Source: Rhizobiaceae bacterium
Lineage (GTDB): Bacteria; Pseudomonadota; Alphaproteobacteria; Rhizobiales; Rhizobiaceae
NCBI GenBank assembly: GCA_014238155.1
Contig: JABABQ010000067.1
Span: 248,001-312,000, forward strand
Length of the DNA stretch: 64,000 nucleotides
Reading direction: 5' to 3'
Below, piece by piece: positions 18,047 to 27,248 of the stretch. A program made the position numbers and the translations under genes. A model generated the notes under the pieces. That model had not been told where the DNA came from. It saw nothing but the letters and a program-made list of their open reading frames with translations, and did no database searches. The first letter of the stretch is position 1. Each line of letters opens with the position of its first letter.

Positions 18047-19657
18047 TCAACCCAAACCACCATAAGCCACGCCAGACAATTCGGCCATCTCCTTTTTCCA
18101 GGTCGTCAAGTCGTCCTGATTGAACCCCGTCAGGTGATCATGGCCGCAGGCCCGCGCCATCACCTGCATCAGTTCCACAGAAGCCGCAAAGAAGTTTTGT
18201 AACTGCTCGGCAGATTTCTCCACCACCAAACGGCTGACAAGGTGTGGTTTCTGGCTGGCAATACCCACCGGACAATTATTGGTGTGGCAGGCCCGCATTG
18301 CTATGCAGCCAATGGCTTGCATAGCCGAGTTAGATACCGCAATCGCATCTGCCCCCAAGGCCATCGCCTTGATGAAATCTGCTGGTTTTCTCAATCCACC
18401 GGTGATCACCAGCGAAATATCGGAACGGCCATTGGATTCAAGGTGCATGCGTGCCCGGGCAAGTGCCGGAATGGTCGGGACCGAGATATTGTCCCTGAAC
18501 AGGATGGGCGCTGCGCCCGTGCCACCACCGCGGCCATCGAGAATGATGTAATCAACTCCGACCTCAAGTGCAGCATCAATATCTTTTTCGATATGTTGGG
18601 CAGACAGCTTGTAACCAACCGGGATACCGCCGGTGCGATCACGCACTTCGTCAGCAAATTCCTTGAGTTGGGACACTTTAGTCCAGTCGGGAAAACGGGC
18701 CGGTGAAATCGCCGACTGGCCCGGTTCAAGATCACGCACTTCGGCAATCTTGCCCTTCACTTTGGCTCCCGGCAGATGCCCGCCGGTGCCGGTTTTTGCA
18801 CCCTGACCGCCCTTGAAGTGAAACGCCTGTACCTTATCCAGCAGTTCCCATTTGAAGCCAAATCGGGCAGATGCAAGTTCGTAGAAATATCGGGAATTCT
18901 CCGCCTGCTCTTCCGGCAGCATACCTCCTTCACCGGAGCAAATCCCGGTTCCAGCCAGTTCCGCGCCACGAGCCAAAGCGATTTTAGCCGGTTCAGACAA
19001 CGCGCCAAAGCTCATGTCTGACACAAACAGTGGGATGTCCAGCTTCAGCGGTTTTTGAGCATTTGGGCCGATTACCACATCCGTGCCCACAGGATCTTCA
19101 TCAAGTCGTGGCGGTTTGTGAAGTTGAGCCGTCAGGATTTGAATATCATCCCAACTTGGCAATTGATCGCGTGGCACTCCCATCGATTCCACTTTGCCGT
19201 GATGGCCGGTTCGTTTCAGTCCGTCTCGGGCATATTGCTGGATCAAACCGTTTAGTGGTTCTTCTTCGGTGCCGTGGGATGTGTCGGCATAAACACCAAG
19301 ATAGGCATCCCGGTTGAATGGCTGGGGGTTGTCCAGTGCCCAGGCAGCGATTTCATCTGCATCCACCAGCACGTCGCCATCTTCAATCCACGAATTGAAC
19401 TTCGGCAAGACTTCGTTGTTCGCATATTCAGAAACGCCGGAATCAATCCGGTAGTCCCAGAAATGGACACCGCACATCAGGTTTTTACCGCGGATGAAGC
19501 CGTCGGACATCAGCGCGCCGCGATGCAGGCATCGACCGTAAAAGACAGATACTTCGCCATCAATTGGCACGATCACCAGATCAACTTCACCAACCAGTCC
19601 ATGGGCTGGTTTTCTGTTTTTGAGCTTGTCGTGTTTGGCAATGCTGACTTTGTCCAT
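18047..19657 (-). CDS. Rieske domain-glutamate synthase-like FMN protein
   Basis: A fusion of 536 residues. The first 105 residues are a Rieske [2Fe-2S] domain with CLH (Cys43, His45) and CGVH (Cys62, His65). Residues 150-530 are the FMN-binding domain of glutamate synthase: DMSFGALSEPAKIALARGAEL, GICSGEGGMLPEE, KGGQGAKTGTGGHLPG, LDGRGGGTGAAP, and a C-x5-C-x4-C [3Fe-4S] motif at Cys451, 457 and 462. The amidotransferase domain of GltB is missing, so it should not use glutamine directly. No N-terminal signal is seen. It heads the six-gene operon. Its real substrate is unknown to me. Confidence 0.85.
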   Translation of the reverse strand: MDKVSIAKHDKLKNRKPAHGLVGEVDLVIVPIDGEVSVFYGRCLHRGALMSDGFIRGKNLMCGVHFWDYRIDSGVSEYANNEVLPKFNSWIEDGDVLVDADEIAAWALDNPQPFNRDAYLGVYADTSHGTEEEPLNGLIQQYARDGLKRTGHHGKVESMGVPRDQLPSWDDIQILTAQLHKPPRLDEDPVGTDVVIGPNAQKPLKLDIPLFVSDMSFGALSEPAKIALARGAELAGTGICSGEGGMLPEEQAENSRYFYELASARFGFKWELLDKVQAFHFKGGQGAKTGTGGHLPGAKVKGKIAEVRDLEPGQSAISPARFPDWTKVSQLKEFADEVRDRTGGIPVGYKLSAQHIEKDIDAALEVGVDYIILDGRGGGTGAAPILFRDNISVPTIPALARARMHLESNGRSDISLVITGGLRKPADFIKAMALGADAIAVSNSAMQAIGCIAMRACHTNNCPVGIASQKPHLVSRLVVEKSAEQLQNFFAASVELMQVMARACGHDHLTGFNQDDLTTWKKEMAELSGVAYGGLG

Positions 19658-19672
19658 AGATGCTGATTCCCG

Positions 19673-19686
19673 GCGGCAATTGCCGC
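19673..19686. promoter_or_regulatory. Perfect 14-bp palindrome upstream of the Rieske operon
   Basis: GCGGCAATTGCCGC lies 16-29 nt before the start codon of the Rieske-glutamate-synthase-like gene. It is a perfect palindrome and could be a repressor site or a hairpin near the ribosome binding site. No regulator gene is adjacent. Confidence 0.4.
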
Positions 19687-19782
19687 AAGGATCAACGCAT
19701 TCCAGTCATCTGACAAGTCCAATCAACGCGTTTAGCGATTTGATAGCGCATAATTGATGGTCGGTGATTGGTGCCTGGTGGT

Positions 19783-20349
19783 CTATTTTTCAGCTCGTTT
19801 TACGTAGCTGCGTTCATCGGTTTCCACGATAATGTCATCTTCGACATTGATAAATTGCGGCACCATGACCCGCAGACCATTAGAGGCAACTGCCGGTTTG
19901 AAGGAAGAACTCACGGTCTGACCCTTGAGAGCCGGTTCGGTCTCGGTAATTGTCAATGTAACCTGAGTCGGCAGAACGATATTCAGCACATCTTCCTCGT
20001 GAAACTCGACACCAACTTCCATCCCGTCATCCAGAAAAATCGCATCGTCACCAACCACATCGGATGACACATCGATCTGGTCGAATGTGTTTGGGTCCAT
20101 CAAAACAATACCGGTGTCGCTTTCATAGAGAAACGTCATTTTACGCTCTTCCACGCGAGCCCGCTCAACGGTTTCGGAAGCTCTGAATCGGGTGTTCTTT
20201 TTGGTGCCCGTGGTAATGTTCTTCATTTCAACTTGATTATAGGCACCACTTTTGCCAGTTTTCGTTGCTTCCGTCTTGGTCACCCGCCACAGTCCGCCTT
20301 CGATCAGAAGCAGCGTCCCTTTGCGAATCTGGTTGCCGTTAATCTTCAC
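19783..20349 (-). CDS. efp: Elongation factor P
   Basis: EF-P relieves ribosome stalling at polyproline stretches. From GTG 20349 the product is 188 residues, the standard length, starting VKINGNQIRKGTLLLIEGGLWRVTKTEATKTGKSGAYNQVEMKNI. The tip loop TGKSG keeps the lysine that is modified in many species. A GGGAA sequence precedes the GTG; the frame is open to 20397, but the extra residues do not match EF-P. Domain II (DPNTFDQIDV) and domain III (VSSSFKPAVASNGLRVMVPQFINVEDDIIVETDERSYVKR) are complete. No modification enzyme gene is next to it. Confidence 0.94.
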   Translation of the reverse strand: MKINGNQIRKGTLLLIEGGLWRVTKTEATKTGKSGAYNQVEMKNITTGTKKNTRFRASETVERARVEERKMTFLYESDTGIVLMDPNTFDQIDVSSDVVGDDAIFLDDGMEVGVEFHEEDVLNIVLPTQVTLTITETEPALKGQTVSSSFKPAVASNGLRVMVPQFINVEDDIIVETDERSYVKRAEK

Positions 20350-20573
20350 TGAACTATTCCCTTCATAGACAATCAACACAGCTTTCTGTGCAAACAATCT
20401 GCTGGATTTTTATTCTCGCTCCGCAACGCCTAGCCTCTTTGCCGCTTCAGCGCAAAGCGAAATAATGGTCTGGACAGTATCTTTGTCAGCCTAAATCTGG
20501 CTAAAGCTAAGGCTCACGCACAATCGACGTTGTTTAACGACTTAAGCGGAACTTCATGTAGGATTTTTGGCGA

Positions 20574-21503
20574 ATGGCAAAAAAAACCACCAAAAAACGT
20601 TCTGCCAAGTCACCGGATAGTCGCAAACGTCGATCAGGTACCCGCAAACAGGTGGCGAGATCCGGGGATTCCGATCGACGGCGTGCAGATAGTGCGAGGA
20701 CGAGCCACACCGTTGAAACCGCAGCTGCCAAACCAGTTGCGCAACTGACCCAATCGGCGTCCGGCGCGGAAGTCATTTACGGCAAACATTCTGTCAAAGC
20801 AGTGTTCCTAAAACGCCCCCAGGATGTTGAAAAACTAATCATCGCCGGAAAGGAGGAATACCATTCAGACCTGATCGGTCTGGCGAATAACCGCGATATT
20901 GACACCTATCTGCTGGCCTGGCCCGATTTCATTGCAGAAGGTGACTTTGGTGAAGATGACAAACACCAGGGTGTTATGGCCGTGGTCAAACCACGCGAAA
21001 TATTTCTGGAAAGCGAACTTCACCAACTGGCCAATGCGCGGTGTGTGCTGGTTCTCGATCAGGTATCAAATCCTCAAAACCTTGCCACCATCATTCGAAG
21101 CGCTGCATTCTTCCATGCTGACGCCCTGCTCTACATGAAAAACCGGGCCGCCACGCCAACTGCCGAAGTGGTGCGGTTTGCAGTGGGCGGTGCAGAAATG
21201 ATCGATATGTATCAGATCACCAATGTCTCCCAGACATTGGACATGCTGAAAGACATGGGCTTCTGCGTGCTTGGCATGGACGAACGCGGTGAGCGCACTC
21301 TTGCCCAGCATGATCTCAGCGATCAGGTGGCCTTCGTTGTTGGAGCCGAAGGGGAAGGCTTACGAAGCAAGACCCGTCAATATTGCTCTGATCTTGTCCG
21401 CATTCCAGGTGGAATGCAGGGAGTTGAATCTCTCAATGCGGCAGTTGCCACAACAATTGCGCTGTATGAGTTTGCCCGACTCGGACCGGTCGATAAAAAC
21501 TGA
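20574..21503 (+). CDS. rlmB: TrmH/RlmB-family RNA 2'-O-methyltransferase
   Basis: A SpoU-type methyltransferase of 309 residues. It has a basic, probably disordered N-terminus (about 60 residues), then the substrate-binding domain (EVIYGKHSVKAVFLKRPQDVEKLIIAG) and the knotted SPOUT domain with the three motifs LDQVSNPQNLATIIRSAAFF, VVGAEGEGLRSKTRQYCS and IPGGMQGVESLNAAVATTIALYE. The likely target is G2251 of 23S rRNA, using S-adenosylmethionine. It is divergent from efp. The family is certain; RlmB rather than another TrmH-type enzyme is the best guess. Confidence 0.88.
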   Translation: MAKKTTKKRSAKSPDSRKRRSGTRKQVARSGDSDRRRADSARTSHTVETAAAKPVAQLTQSASGAEVIYGKHSVKAVFLKRPQDVEKLIIAGKEEYHSDLIGLANNRDIDTYLLAWPDFIAEGDFGEDDKHQGVMAVVKPREIFLESELHQLANARCVLVLDQVSNPQNLATIIRSAAFFHADALLYMKNRAATPTAEVVRFAVGGAEMIDMYQITNVSQTLDMLKDMGFCVLGMDERGERTLAQHDLSDQVAFVVGAEGEGLRSKTRQYCSDLVRIPGGMQGVESLNAAVATTIALYEFARLGPVDKN

Positions 21504-21523
21504 ATCTGCAACTTGGCCCCGAA

Positions 21524-22015
21524 TCATTCCAGAACGGAAGAATCCTTAACGGCTTCCATTGCCACATAGGTTGATGTTTGAGAGACATGCGGCAGCACAC
21601 TGAGCACCTCTCCCAACAGATTGCGATAGGCGGTGATATCGCGGGTACGGACTTTCAGCAAATAGTCAAAACCGCCGGCGATCATGTGGCACTGCTCGAC
21701 TTGAGGAAGTCGGCGAACTGCTGCGTTAAACTTTTTCAAAGCCACCGCCCTTGTATCAGACAGTTTCACTTCGACAAAGGCAATGTGGTCGAGCCCAAGC
21801 TTGACCGGGTCCAGGAGTGCCCGATATCCAAGAATATAACCGTCCTTTTCCAACCGCCTCAGCCGGGTGTGACAGGGGGTCTTTGACAACCCCACCTGAT
21901 CCGATAATTCAGTAACTGTTATTCGAGCATCCCGGCTGACCACCTGCAGGATTTTCAGATCAATGGTATCAAGATTTTCGTCTAAATTCCCGTAAAATCC
22001 GCTCATTTCAGACAT
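21524..22015 (-). CDS. Lrp/AsnC-family regulator of proline use
   Basis: A 163-residue regulator with an N-terminal winged helix-turn-helix (LDTIDLKILQVVSRDARITVTELSDQVGLSKTPCHTRLRRLEKDG, residues 13-58) and a C-terminal RAM ligand-binding domain (VEQCHMIAGGFDYLLKVRTRDITAYRNLL). The start at 22015 is chosen for its AAGGA ribosome binding site; the longer frame runs into the putA promoter. It is divergent from putA with 79 nt between starts. That is the arrangement of PutR, which activates putA in response to proline in Agrobacterium and Rhodobacter, so the same role is inferred here. Confidence 0.9.
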   Translation of the reverse strand: MSEMSGFYGNLDENLDTIDLKILQVVSRDARITVTELSDQVGLSKTPCHTRLRRLEKDGYILGYRALLDPVKLGLDHIAFVEVKLSDTRAVALKKFNAAVRRLPQVEQCHMIAGGFDYLLKVRTRDITAYRNLLGEVLSVLPHVSQTSTYVAMEAVKDSSVLE

Positions 22016-22094
22016 TTTTCCTTGGTAACCATGCAAATTTGGAGTTTTCTCCTCAGTAGATTTGCAATAATAGGGAAAAGTTGGAGGCACGTCC

Positions 22095-25000
22095 ATGAAC
22101 AATATCAGATCACAAATCCGGCAGGCCCACATTCAGTCTGAGGACAACGCCTTGACTGACCTGCTGAAAGCAGCACAACTCGACCGTCAGACCCGCCAAC
22201 GGATCACCGAACGAGCAGTTGAAATCGTACAGCAGATTCGCGATTCCTCCGATCCTGGCATGATGGAACTGTTTCTTGGCGAATACGGATTGTCGAGCGA
22301 CGAAGGTGTTGCATTGATGTGCCTGGCCGAGGCGTTGCTGCGCGTTCCCGATGGATCCACAATTGACGCTCTGATAGACGACAAGATTGCCCCCAGTGCC
22401 TGGGGACAGCATTTGGGCAAATCCCATTCATCGCTGGTCAACGCGACGACTTGGGCGCTGTTCATCACAGGTAAAGTGCTGGACGATGATGACGACAATT
22501 CCATTGCCGCCACGCTACACGGCGCCATAAAGCGCTTGGGTGAACCAGTTATCCGTCAGGCGGTCACTCGTGTCATGAAAGAACTTGGTGGTCAGTTCGT
22601 TTTGGGGGAAACCATCAATTCTGCCATGAAACGGGCTCAGGACAAAGAAGCCGAGGGGTTCACCTATTCCTACGATATGCTCGGTGAAGCTGCCCATACA
22701 GAGGCAGACGCAAAGCGCTATCACCTTGCCTACAGCAACGCTATTACCCAATTGGCTGGTTCGTCCAATTCACTGGATATTCGTGAAAATCCAGGCATTT
22801 CCATTAAATTATCAGCGTTGCATCCGCGATATGAAACACTGAAAAAACAAAGAGTAATGGACGAACTGGTTCCCCGCGCCCGGTCGCTCGCCATTCTGGC
22901 AAAGTCAGCAGATATTGGCCTCAACATTGACGCTGAAGAAGCCGGCCGATTGGACCTGTCGTTGGATATCATTGAAGCTATCCTTCGTGACCCTGTCCTG
23001 AAAGGGTGGTGCGGTTTTGGCGTTGTCGTTCAGGCATATAGTCTGCGGGCGCCCTATATTCTTGACTGGCTCTATGATCTGGCCCAACGGCTCGATCGTT
23101 CGATCATGGTCCGTTTGGTCAAAGGTGCGTATTGGGATACCGAAATCAAACGCGCCCAGGTTGAGGGTCTCAACGGCTTTCCGGTCTTCACACAGAAACC
23201 CTCAACCGATGTCAGCTACATATGCTGCGCCAAGAAACTGCTGGGCATGACCGACCGGATCTATCCACAATTCGCCACCCACAACGCCCATACAGTCTCT
23301 GCCATATTGGAATTGGCCGAAGACAAATCCGCCTTTGAGTTTCAACGCCTGCACGGAATGGGAGAAGCCCTGCACGACACGGTGCTCAGACGACAAAAAA
23401 CAAGATGTCGCATCTATGCACCAGTCGGCGCCCATCGCGAGCTGCTGGCCTATCTGGTGCGCAGGCTCCTGGAAAACGGTGCAAATTCGTCCTTCGTCAA
23501 TCAGATCGTTGACGAAACTGTCCCGCCAGAAGCAGTGGCAGCCGATCCATTTGACGCGGTGGAGGCCTATCTCATTTCGCCCGAAAACCCGATTATCCGC
23601 CGACCTTCCCATCTGTTTGCACCACAGCGCATTAACTCCACCGGCTATGATCTGGAGGACCCTCAAACTCTGGCCGATCTCCAGAGCGCATTGATCGATA
23701 TCGAAACCAAAAAATGGCACGGCGACGGCGACGGCGACGGTGACGGTGACGGTGACAATCGCCAAATTACCAGCCCGGCAAACGGCGGTTGTGTTGGGAC
23801 GATCGCATTCATCACCAAACAGGATGTCGATCAAGCCGCTGATCGGGTGCAGAACTGGGCAAGTACCGCTGCAAAAGACCGGGCACAAGTTTTGCAGAGA
23901 GCGGCACACCTCTATGAACAACACGCCGCTGAATTATTCTCCTTGTTAATGCGTGAGGCTGGCAAAACGCTGCTCGACTGCGTTGGCGAATTGCGCGAAG
24001 CGGTCGATTTCTTACGCTATTACGCGGCAGAAGCTGCAGCACAGGATGCGGAGCCGGCAGGGGTCTTTGCCTGCATTTCCCCATGGAATTTTCCGCTGGC
24101 TATATTCACCGGCCAGATTTCAGCCGCGCTGGCTGCGGGAAATGGGGTGCTCGCCAAACCAGCAGAATCTACCAGCTTGATCGCAAGGTTTGCGGTTTCA
24201 TTGCTGCATAAGGCCGGTGTCCCCGTTGACGTACTGATCCTGCTGCCGGGTACCGGCGGCGAGGTTGGCGCGGCCCTGACGGCCAATAGAAACGTGGACG
24301 GTGTCTGTTTCACCGGGTCCACTCAAACTGCCCAATTGATCAATCGCAGCATGGCCAGCCATTTAATGCCGCAGGCGCCATTGATTGCGGAAACAGGTGG
24401 ACTGAATGCGATGATCGTCGACAGCACCGCGCTGCCCGAACAGGCGATCACTGACATTGTTGCTTCATCGTTCCAGTCAGCGGGACAACGCTGCAGTGCC
24501 CTTCGGGTACTCTATCTTCAAGAGGACATCGCAAAACCATTTTTGAAAATGTTGTATGGCGCGATGGACGAGTTGAGTGTGAGTGACCCAAAACATTTTG
24601 ATTGTGACGTTGGGCCCCTTATCGACACTACCGCTTGCGAAAAAATTAACGCATATGTCGTCCAGGCCCGCAAAAGTGGACGACTTTTAAAACAGATTGA
24701 TGCCCCGCAGAAGGGACATTTCGTCGGGCCCGCCGTCATCTCTGTGTCCGGCATCGAAGATCTTGAAGAAGAAATCTTCGGTCCTGTTCTGCATATTGCA
24801 ACATTTAAGAACAAACATTTCGAGCGGGTGCTTAACACCGTCAATTCGATGGGATTTGGCCTTACATTTGGACTTCACAGTCGTATCGATGAAAGGGTGC
24901 AGCTCGTGATCGATCGGATTGAAGCCGGAAACATCTATGTTAACCGCAATCAGATCGGCGCCGTCGTCGGCTCACAGCCATTTGGTGGTGAAGGCCTCAG

Positions 25001-25553
25001 CGGCACCGGGCCCAAGGCGGGTGGACCGAGATATCTAAATCGGTTTTACAAACAGGAATGCCAGCTCAGTCCGGCGGTTAAGGGCAAGCCGGTAACTTCA
25101 AAACAGGTAGAATTGGGCTTTAAGCGCGGCGATTCCAAGCTGCCGCCTGTGGCACCGGCGGTTGAACTGCCTGGGCCAACGGGCGAATCCAATCGATATT
25201 TCGTATTGCCCCGCAAACAGGTGCTATGTCTTGGACCCGGATCCGCAGCAGCCCAGTCGCAGGCCAAGCGGGCGAGAATATTGGGATGCAACGCGCTTGC
25301 TGTGGCTCCGGGGTGCAAGGACGGTATCGATGGCATCATCGATGCTCGCGTCCTGGCCGATCTGGATACCATCGATGCAGTGGTGAGCTGGTCTGATCAG
25401 CCGCACGAACATCGCAAGGCTCTGGCTGAGCGTGATGGGGCCATCGTACCGATTTTGTGTGATCAAAATTTTGAACAATGGCTGATGCTGGAACGTCACG
25501 CCTGCATCGACACCACCGCAGCGGGAGGAAATGTTGCGCTATTGGGTGGTTGA
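22095..25553 (+). CDS. putA: Bifunctional proline dehydrogenase / P5C dehydrogenase PutA
   Basis: Oxidises proline to glutamate in two steps at the membrane surface. Of 1,152 residues, about 150-500 form the FAD proline dehydrogenase barrel (SIKLSALHPRYE, NIDAEEAGRLDLSLDI, RLVKGAYWDTEIKRAQ, FATHNAHTV). About 560-1000 form the aldehyde dehydrogenase domain (SPWNFPLAIFTGQ, FTGSTQTA, AETGGLNAMIV with the catalytic Glu, SAGQRCSALR with the catalytic Cys). A C-terminal domain follows. No N-terminal ribbon-helix-helix is present, so it is not self-regulating; the divergent Lrp gene is the likely activator. An acidic HGDGDG tract lies in the linker between the two enzymes. Confidence 0.97.
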   Translation: MNNIRSQIRQAHIQSEDNALTDLLKAAQLDRQTRQRITERAVEIVQQIRDSSDPGMMELFLGEYGLSSDEGVALMCLAEALLRVPDGSTIDALIDDKIAPSAWGQHLGKSHSSLVNATTWALFITGKVLDDDDDNSIAATLHGAIKRLGEPVIRQAVTRVMKELGGQFVLGETINSAMKRAQDKEAEGFTYSYDMLGEAAHTEADAKRYHLAYSNAITQLAGSSNSLDIRENPGISIKLSALHPRYETLKKQRVMDELVPRARSLAILAKSADIGLNIDAEEAGRLDLSLDIIEAILRDPVLKGWCGFGVVVQAYSLRAPYILDWLYDLAQRLDRSIMVRLVKGAYWDTEIKRAQVEGLNGFPVFTQKPSTDVSYICCAKKLLGMTDRIYPQFATHNAHTVSAILELAEDKSAFEFQRLHGMGEALHDTVLRRQKTRCRIYAPVGAHRELLAYLVRRLLENGANSSFVNQIVDETVPPEAVAADPFDAVEAYLISPENPIIRRPSHLFAPQRINSTGYDLEDPQTLADLQSALIDIETKKWHGDGDGDGDGDGDNRQITSPANGGCVGTIAFITKQDVDQAADRVQNWASTAAKDRAQVLQRAAHLYEQHAAELFSLLMREAGKTLLDCVGELREAVDFLRYYAAEAAAQDAEPAGVFACISPWNFPLAIFTGQISAALAAGNGVLAKPAESTSLIARFAVSLLHKAGVPVDVLILLPGTGGEVGAALTANRNVDGVCFTGSTQTAQLINRSMASHLMPQAPLIAETGGLNAMIVDSTALPEQAITDIVASSFQSAGQRCSALRVLYLQEDIAKPFLKMLYGAMDELSVSDPKHFDCDVGPLIDTTACEKINAYVVQARKSGRLLKQIDAPQKGHFVGPAVISVSGIEDLEEEIFGPVLHIATFKNKHFERVLNTVNSMGFGLTFGLHSRIDERVQLVIDRIEAGNIYVNRNQIGAVVGSQPFGGEGLSGTGPKAGGPRYLNRFYKQECQLSPAVKGKPVTSKQVELGFKRGDSKLPPVAPAVELPGPTGESNRYFVLPRKQVLCLGPGSAAAQSQAKRARILGCNALAVAPGCKDGIDGIIDARVLADLDTIDAVVSWSDQPHEHRKALAERDGAIVPILCDQNFEQWLMLERHACIDTTAAGGNVALLGG
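23721..23756 (+). repeat. Hexanucleotide microsatellite inside putA
   Basis: Three copies of GGCGAC are followed by three copies of GGTGAC, 36 bp in all, coding for (Gly-Asp)6 at about residues 543-554 of PutA. It lies in the linker between the two catalytic domains. Length changes would stay in frame. Confidence 0.9.
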
Positions 25554-25628
25554 CAAAACGCCTCAAGAGGCCTGATTGTTCCTAGTCGAAACAATTGCGT
25601 TGTAGTTTCTTTAAGTGAGATAATTGCC

Positions 25629-26453
25629 ATGAAGCTGGTTCACATTTCTGACATCCACATCCATCCGCAGCCGATCCATGGATACGACCCGATTGCCAAT
25701 TTTCAAGCATGTATGGCGCATGTTGATGAACACAATGGTGATGCGGATATGGTCATCATTTCAGGAGACTTGACCCATCATGGTGATCCATCGAGTTATG
25801 CCCGATTGAGAGAGATGCTGGATAAATGGCAGTTTGCACCGCTGCTGATGATGGGAAACCATGACCATCGCCAACGATTTCAAACTGCCTTCCCGGGGGT
25901 GAAGAGGGATGTGAACGGATATATTCAATATGTTCATGAAACATCTCTCGGCCGCTTCATTCTGCTGGACACCGCTGAAGCAGGCACCCATGCCGGTCAT
26001 TATTGCTCCAGGCGGCAAGACTGGTTGCGCGGTCAGCTCGACCTGGCGAGGCAAGATAACCGACCCGTCTATCTGGTCATGCACCACAATCCAGTTGAAG
26101 TGGGCATTCCCAATACCGATGCAATTGGCCTTATGGACGGCGCCGCCTTTCGCAATATTTTGAGAGACTACAGGGCTGAAATCCGGCACATATTTTTTGG
26201 CCACTGCCACTACGTGCTTTCCGGAAGTGTCGGTGGCATCGCGTTTTCAGCGCCACGCTCGACAAGCCATCCCTGCGTTCCCGATTTCAGTGGAATTGAC
26301 CGCATGGGATACGGTGATCTGACACCTACCTATAACGTCTGCCTGGTTGAGGAAGACTCAACCGTGGTCCACTCAATTGACTTTCTCATTCAGCCAACAG
26401 TTGTCTGGAAAGACGCCAACGCCGATGGGTTGGTTGAAGACGACACCAGTTGA
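25629..26453 (+). CDS. Calcineurin-like phosphodiesterase (CpdA type)
   Basis: A 274-residue metallophosphoesterase with the metal-binding motifs in order: HISDIHIH near the start, ISGDLTHHGDPSSY, MGNHDHRQRF, VMHHNPVEVG and FFGHCHYVLSG. The order and spacing fit class III cyclic-nucleotide phosphodiesterases such as CpdA and glycerophosphodiesterase GpdQ. It follows putA after 75 nt on the same strand but has its own ribosome binding region. The substrate cannot be set from the sequence. A class III cyclase is encoded at 38150 in this window, but no direct link is shown. Confidence 0.88.
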   Translation: MKLVHISDIHIHPQPIHGYDPIANFQACMAHVDEHNGDADMVIISGDLTHHGDPSSYARLREMLDKWQFAPLLMMGNHDHRQRFQTAFPGVKRDVNGYIQYVHETSLGRFILLDTAEAGTHAGHYCSRRQDWLRGQLDLARQDNRPVYLVMHHNPVEVGIPNTDAIGLMDGAAFRNILRDYRAEIRHIFFGHCHYVLSGSVGGIAFSAPRSTSHPCVPDFSGIDRMGYGDLTPTYNVCLVEEDSTVVHSIDFLIQPTVVWKDANADGLVEDDTS

Positions 26454-26462
26454 CAATGACAG

Positions 26463-27092
26463 CTAACCGTCAATCCGAAGATCGACTTTGACAGATTTTT
26501 GGAGAACATATCTGGCATTTGGAATATCGTTTTCCAGTGCCCGGGACTTCGCCTTTTCAGCATCCAGCCCATGGTTCAACCAACGCTCAATCAACCGTTT
26601 TTCTATAATATCAAGACCGGGATCGATAAACAAAGTGTAGTCCCAACAATTGTTCAGCGGTGCCCACGGAGCCTCCTTCAACAACAGGTAATTGCCTTCA
26701 AACAACAAGATGCGCGTGTCCGCGGCAACGACTTGCGCTCCGGCAATGGCTATATCGCGACTGCGATCAAAAACCGGGATAACCACGTCGCCGTTAAGCT
26801 CTGGATCAGACAGCCGCTGCACCAGACTTACAAAGCCATCTGCATCAAATGTTTGAGGCGATCCTTTTCGAGCCAGCAAGCCGCGACTTTCCAGGATCGT
26901 ATTGTCCAGATGGTATCCATCCATGGGAATGATGGCTGACCGCTCTCCCAGATCCACCAATGCATTTAGCAGTTTTTCAGCCAGAGTGGATTTTCCGGCA
27001 CCGGGTGGTCCGGCAATTGCCACCATAAACCGTTTGTGCTGGCTCGCGGTGCGAACCAGCTGAGTCGCAATTTCATTGATTTGCTGAGTCAT
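26463..27092 (-). CDS. Uridine kinase/phosphoribulokinase-like small-molecule kinase
   Basis: A P-loop kinase of 209 residues with Walker A GPPGAGKST at about residue 28, PMDGYHLDN (substrate and Mg region), RKGSPQTFDADGFV, PVFDRSRDIAIAGAQ and the Walker B-like ILLFEGNYLLL. These are typical of the uridine-kinase-like group, which includes sugar and pantothenate kinases. The length matches rhizobial proteins annotated as fructose or nucleoside kinases. It is divergent from a D-lyxose-isomerase-like gene, so a ketose such as D-xylulose or D-fructose is a likely substrate (inference). Confidence 0.85.
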   Translation of the reverse strand: MTQQINEIATQLVRTASQHKRFMVAIAGPPGAGKSTLAEKLLNALVDLGERSAIIPMDGYHLDNTILESRGLLARKGSPQTFDADGFVSLVQRLSDPELNGDVVIPVFDRSRDIAIAGAQVVAADTRILLFEGNYLLLKEAPWAPLNNCWDYTLFIDPGLDIIEKRLIERWLNHGLDAEKAKSRALENDIPNARYVLQKSVKVDLRIDG

Positions 27093-27248
27093 TTGCCAAT
27101 TGCTTCAAATGTTGAGTCGTGGTTCATATTCCAAACTCTGTGATCCTAGAATGCCTGGGCAATCTATTGAGACTTGCAGGAGCAAAATCAACCGTTTATT
27201 GCTGCTATCGCGCTGGCAATTCGCCCGCAAATCGAACAGGCAGTCATC

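Noticed and set aside
25560-25573. Short GCCTC/GAGGC hairpin after putA
   Set aside because: The stem is only 5 bp and lacks a T-run, so it is too weak to call a terminator.
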